Assembly: GCA_934394615.1 (NCBI GenBank)
Contig: CAKRRJ010000004.1
Coordinates: 1-53,671 of the forward strand
Direction: 5' to 3'
DNA length: 53,671 bases
From: an uncultured Lachnospiraceae bacterium
GTDB taxonomy: Bacteria > Bacillota > Clostridia > Lachnospirales > Lachnospiraceae
In this document: piece by piece, positions 50,944-53,671 of the stretch
Layout of the letters: the number at the start of each line of letters is the position of its first letter
Position numbering within the stretch: the first letter of the stretch is position 1
Position numbers and translations under genes: made by a program
Notes under the pieces: model-generated
What the model was told of the DNA's origin: nothing
Databases searched by the model: none
What the model saw: only the letters and a program-made list of their open reading frames with translations

Positions 50944-51531
50944 ATGAGAAAACCATTTGTAAAACATGTTTTATGCGCAGGTCTCTGTGCAGCAGCAATC
51001 GGAACTACAGCACTCGCAGCACACTCAGCTATGACAGCTTATGCTGCTGAATCCTCTTCTACTACGGATACAGCAGATGACAAAAAACAGCCGCCGGAAG
51101 ATGACGGAAGCGTCATGGCAAAGGTTACTTCCATCAGTGGAAACACCCTCACCGTCCAGGCAGCGCAGAAACCGGGCAGCGGAGAAAACCAGTCAAAACC
51201 GGCTGATGGTGAGACTCCTCTGGAAAAACCGGCTGACGGACAGACTCCGCCAGAGAAGCCAGCCGATGGCGAAACTCCGCCAGAAAAACCAGCTGACGGT
51301 GAGACTCCTCTGGAGAAGCCGGCCAACGATGCTTCCAAACCGGCTGATGACGGAAACCGCCCGGAGATGAGCTTTGACGGCGAGACTCTCACCCTGAAAT
51401 TAACCAGCAGCACGGAATATACATCCCGCGGAAACAACAGCGTATCAAAGTCTGATATCAGCGAAGGTTCCGTCCTTCGCCTGACACTCGACGGAACCAC
51501 CGTAACCCGCGTGGATATTATGAGCGAATAG
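50944..51531 (+). CDS. Secreted protein with KPADGETP tandem repeats
   Basis: This is a 195-residue exported protein. The signal peptide is KPFVKHVLCAGLCAAAIG; the mature chain starts near AAES. Residues about 85-130 hold five near-identical 10-residue repeats (KPADGETPLE and variants), coded by about 30-bp units. The first 40 mature residues (VMAKVTSISGNTLTVQA) and the last 60 (GETLTLKLTSSTEYTS, VLRLTLDGTTVTRVDIM) look like the two halves of a small beta domain split by the repeats. There is no wall anchor. AAGGAGGAATTCAAT precedes the ATG. It shares a promoter with the lipoprotein downstream. Confidence 0.8.
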   Translation: MRKPFVKHVLCAGLCAAAIGTTALAAHSAMTAYAAESSSTTDTADDKKQPPEDDGSVMAKVTSISGNTLTVQAAQKPGSGENQSKPADGETPLEKPADGQTPPEKPADGETPPEKPADGETPLEKPANDASKPADDGNRPEMSFDGETLTLKLTSSTEYTSRGNNSVSKSDISEGSVLRLTLDGTTVTRVDIMSE

Positions 51532-51580
51532 CTCCCAATCCCCACGCAATCATGAAATTAGAATCAGGAGAATGAAAGAA

Positions 51581-53236
51581 ATGAGAAAACGAGCACTTAT
51601 CTACATGATCATGGCAGGAACCCTTGCTTTATCCGGATGCAAGGCAACATCCCAGAATACAGCCGCTAACGCATCTGCAGTCGAGCAGAACGCAGATCAG
51701 GACGGACAGAATGAAAACAACAACGGGAACGGCGCACCGGATGAAAACGGAGCAGCAGATGGCAAAGAAGCTCCGGACGGAAAGGGCGGCCCGGATGAGA
51801 ATGGAGCCCCGGATGGCAGCGGCGGTCCGGACGGCAATGGTGCTCCGGATGGTAACGGCGGCCCTGGCGGTAACGGCGGCCCAGACGGCAACGGCGGCCC
51901 TGGCGGCAACGGCGGTCCTGGCGGCAACGGCGGTCCTGGCGGCAATGGAGGTCCTGGCGGCAATGGAGGTCCTGGCGGCCCGGGCGGCGGACAGTCTGCG
52001 CCGGAATCCTACGATGCAGTCGATGAAATCACTTCTGACACTTCTGAATCCGGCAAAACCTACACTTCTACCGGAACAGATGAGAATGCGATTCTGGTAA
52101 GCGGCGGCGCCACCCTGACTCTGAAAAACTTCAAGCTGAACCGCACCTCCAGCGACAGTACCGGCGGCGATCAGTCCAGCTTTTACGGAATCGGCGCAGG
52201 CATTCTGGTAACCGATGGCACCGTAAACTTAAGCAGCGGCACCATCACCACCGATTCCAAGGGCGGCGCAGGCGTCTTCGCTTATGGCGATGGCACAGTC
52301 AATATTTCGGACACCACCATTACCACCAAACAGGACACTTCTGGCGGCATCCATGTTGCCGGCGGCGGCACCCTTCACGCAGAAAATCTGAACGTAGAAA
52401 CCTCCGGTGAATCTTCCGCGGCTATCCGCAGTGACCGCGGCGGCGGCACCATGACAGTAAACGGCGGCACCTACACCTCCAACGGATCCGGTTCTCCGGC
52501 TGTTTACTGCACCGCTGACATTACCATCAACGATGCAACCCTGACCGCAACCGGCGCGGAAGCAGTCTGCATTGAGGGGTTCAATTCCCTGAAGCTCACC
52601 GACTGTGACTTAACCGGAAACATCCCGGATAACGAGCAGAACGACTGCGACTGGACCGTTATCCTGTACCAGAGCATGTCCGGTGATTCCGAGGTCGGCA
52701 ACAGCACCTTCGATATGATCGGCGGCAGCCTGACCTCCAAAAACGGCGGTATGTTCTACACCACCAACACCGAGAGTACCTTCTCTTTAAACAATGTAAA
52801 GATGACCTACTCCGACAGCAATGACTTCTTCTTAAAATGCACCGGCAATGCCAACAAACGCGGCTGGGGCAAGAGCGGAAGCAACGGCGCAGACTGCGTC
52901 TTCACCGCAACGGATCAGGATATGAAAGGAGATATCATCTGGGACAGCATCAGTACTCTGGAATTTACCATGAAATCCAACAGTACCTTAACCGGTGCCA
53001 TCGTGGATGATGAAACCAACGCTGGAGATGGCGGAAGCGGCTACGCAAATGTCACCATCGACAAGACCTCTACCTGGACCGTAACCGGCGATAGCCGCGT
53101 ATCCAAACTGGTATGCAGCGGTACCATCGTCGATAACCAGGGCAAAAATGTCACCATCCAAAAGAATGATGGAACGGTAATAAAAAAAGGAAGCAGCTGC
53201 TATACCATTACGGTAGATTCCTACAGTGCTTCCTGA
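51581..53236 (+). CDS. Beta-helix lipoprotein with GGPGGN repeats
   Basis: This is a 551-residue lipoprotein. The signal ends in a lipobox LALSGC, so Cys is lipidated. Residues about 30-135 are Asn-Gly-Asp-Pro-rich and end in repeats of GGPGGN coded by 18-bp units. The rest is a run of short beta turns (TLTLKNFKLN; GTVNLSSGTITTD; GTLHAENLNVET; TMTVNGGTYTS) typical of a right-handed parallel beta-helix as in carbohydrate-active or adhesive proteins. AGGAG lies 11 nt upstream of this ATG, while an ATG 9 nt earlier is too close. It is likely cotranscribed with the gene before it. Substrate or ligand unknown. Confidence 0.85.
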   Translation: MRKRALIYMIMAGTLALSGCKATSQNTAANASAVEQNADQDGQNENNNGNGAPDENGAADGKEAPDGKGGPDENGAPDGSGGPDGNGAPDGNGGPGGNGGPDGNGGPGGNGGPGGNGGPGGNGGPGGNGGPGGPGGGQSAPESYDAVDEITSDTSESGKTYTSTGTDENAILVSGGATLTLKNFKLNRTSSDSTGGDQSSFYGIGAGILVTDGTVNLSSGTITTDSKGGAGVFAYGDGTVNISDTTITTKQDTSGGIHVAGGGTLHAENLNVETSGESSAAIRSDRGGGTMTVNGGTYTSNGSGSPAVYCTADITINDATLTATGAEAVCIEGFNSLKLTDCDLTGNIPDNEQNDCDWTVILYQSMSGDSEVGNSTFDMIGGSLTSKNGGMFYTTNTESTFSLNNVKMTYSDSNDFFLKCTGNANKRGWGKSGSNGADCVFTATDQDMKGDIIWDSISTLEFTMKSNSTLTGAIVDDETNAGDGGSGYANVTIDKTSTWTVTGDSRVSKLVCSGTIVDNQGKNVTIQKNDGTVIKKGSSCYTITVDSYSAS

Positions 53237-53253
53237 AGCATATAATGTTATTT

Positions 53254-53286
53254 GGCAGGTCTGCGCATTCACTGTACAGACCTGCC
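53254..53286. terminator. Stem-loop between convergent genes
   Basis: GGCAGGTCTG (53254-53263) and CAGACCTGCC (53277-53286) form a perfect 10-bp stem with a 13-nt loop. T-runs are weak, but the site lies between two convergent genes and can serve both. Confidence 0.65.
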
Positions 53287-53299
53287 AGACGATTTCCTC

Positions 53300-53671
53300 T
53301 TAGTCTACTTTTTCAACAGAAAGGATTTTTCCGGTGAAGGCATCCACGGTATTTACCGTACCGGTATAGGTTACCATCACGGTATCACCATCCTTCACAC
53401 TGTCTAACCCCTGTGGCTTCTCATTCTGATCAAAGCTGAAGCCGTAATCCTGACCATCAAATGTAATGGTAAACATGAAATCCTTGATGTCACTGATCGT
53501 GCCTGTCATGCTTACTTCTTCCTGATCTGCGGCAGAATCCGTATTCGATTCTTCTGAATCCTTTGCCTCATCCGTGTTCGAATTCTCTGTAGCGGCTGCG
53601 GCTGTGCTTTCTGCCTTTGTGGTCTCCTGCTGTGTTGTCTCTGCCACTGCAGCCGTTGTCTCGCTTGCTGT
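53300..53671 (-). CDS. Exported or envelope beta-protein, C-terminal part (partial)
   Basis: The frame is open to the right edge, so the N-terminus is outside the window. The visible 123 residues begin with a Thr/Ala/Glu/Ser-rich linker (TTKAESTAAAATENSNTDEA), followed by a small beta domain (GTISDIKDFMFTITFDGQDYGFSF, then GDTVMVTYTGTVNTVDAF). The linker is typical of exported proteins, but no signal peptide is visible here. The function is unknown. Confidence 0.75.
   Translation of the reverse strand, partial: TASETTAAVAETTQQETTKAESTAAAATENSNTDEAKDSEESNTDSAADQEEVSMTGTISDIKDFMFTITFDGQDYGFSFDQNEKPQGLDSVKDGDTVMVTYTGTVNTVDAFTGKILSVEKVD

Noticed and set aside
51697..51963. Proline-glycine-rich minus-strand frame resembling collagen
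   Set aside because: It is the reverse complement of the GGPGGN repeats of the lipoprotein.

Overview
The window looks like chromosome from a gut-type Lachnospiraceae (Bacillota, Clostridia). The evidence is indirect: a zinc-ribbon L33, a Clostridia-type MreB and RecD2, choline-binding-like cell-wall repeats, DUF6273-type and SpaA/Cna-B surface proteins carrying the ATPSNA/ATPSDA signature, an NhaC-type antiporter, and strong AGGAGG ribosome-binding sites. No species call is possible from the sequence alone.

Layout. 1-5 kb: housekeeping genes on the minus strand (mreB, recD2, comF, and the first 14 codons of rpmG running off the left edge). 5-20.4 kb: one minus-strand surface operon of three secreted proteins (DUF6273-like, GLUG/cell-wall-binding repeat, and a giant ~3,536-residue Cna-B protein ending in LPQMG). 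20.4-27 kb: ABC-F ATPase, a small FeoA-like protein, an HD-domain protein, an aldo/keto reductase, a TIGR04076-like protein and an NhaC antiporter, separated by repeated and palindromic elements. 27-38 kb: an AT-rich accessory stretch studded with tRNA genes: two related large P-loop GTPases, a Thg1-like 3'-5' polymerase followed by an oddly paired tRNA-Gln, a GNAT protein whose C-terminus is made of tRNA sequence, a metallophosphoesterase, an XRE regulator followed directly by tRNA-Ser, and two proteins sharing an acidic domain. 38-47 kb: rhodanese-PP-loop tRNA thiolase, secreted protein, cytidylate kinase-like protein, then a TetR-controlled envelope operon (CAP/cell-wall repeat protein, MMPL transporter, YhgE-like protein). 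47-53.7 kb: glpK, a two-component system, and a divergent locus for two repeat-rich surface proteins with response-regulator-type direct repeats in its promoter.

How it fits together. The most interesting part is 29-38 kb. The thg1-like gene lies about 100 nt upstream of tRNA-Gln(CUG) on the same strand with no obvious promoter or terminator between them. The acceptor stem of that tRNA is mispaired only near its 5' end, which is the kind of defect Thg1-like proteins repair or edit in other organisms. This suggests a repair or editing enzyme encoded with its own substrate. In the same stretch, both GTPase genes and the XRE/tRNA-Ser unit carry an intrinsic-terminator hairpin just upstream of the ribosome-binding site, overlapped by short open frames, which suggests attenuation control.

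Elsewhere, three full copies and one partial copy of a ~133-bp inverted-repeat element and two very long palindromes (215 bp and 158 bp) lie between genes. No CRISPR array, rRNA, transposase, integrase or sortase gene was seen.
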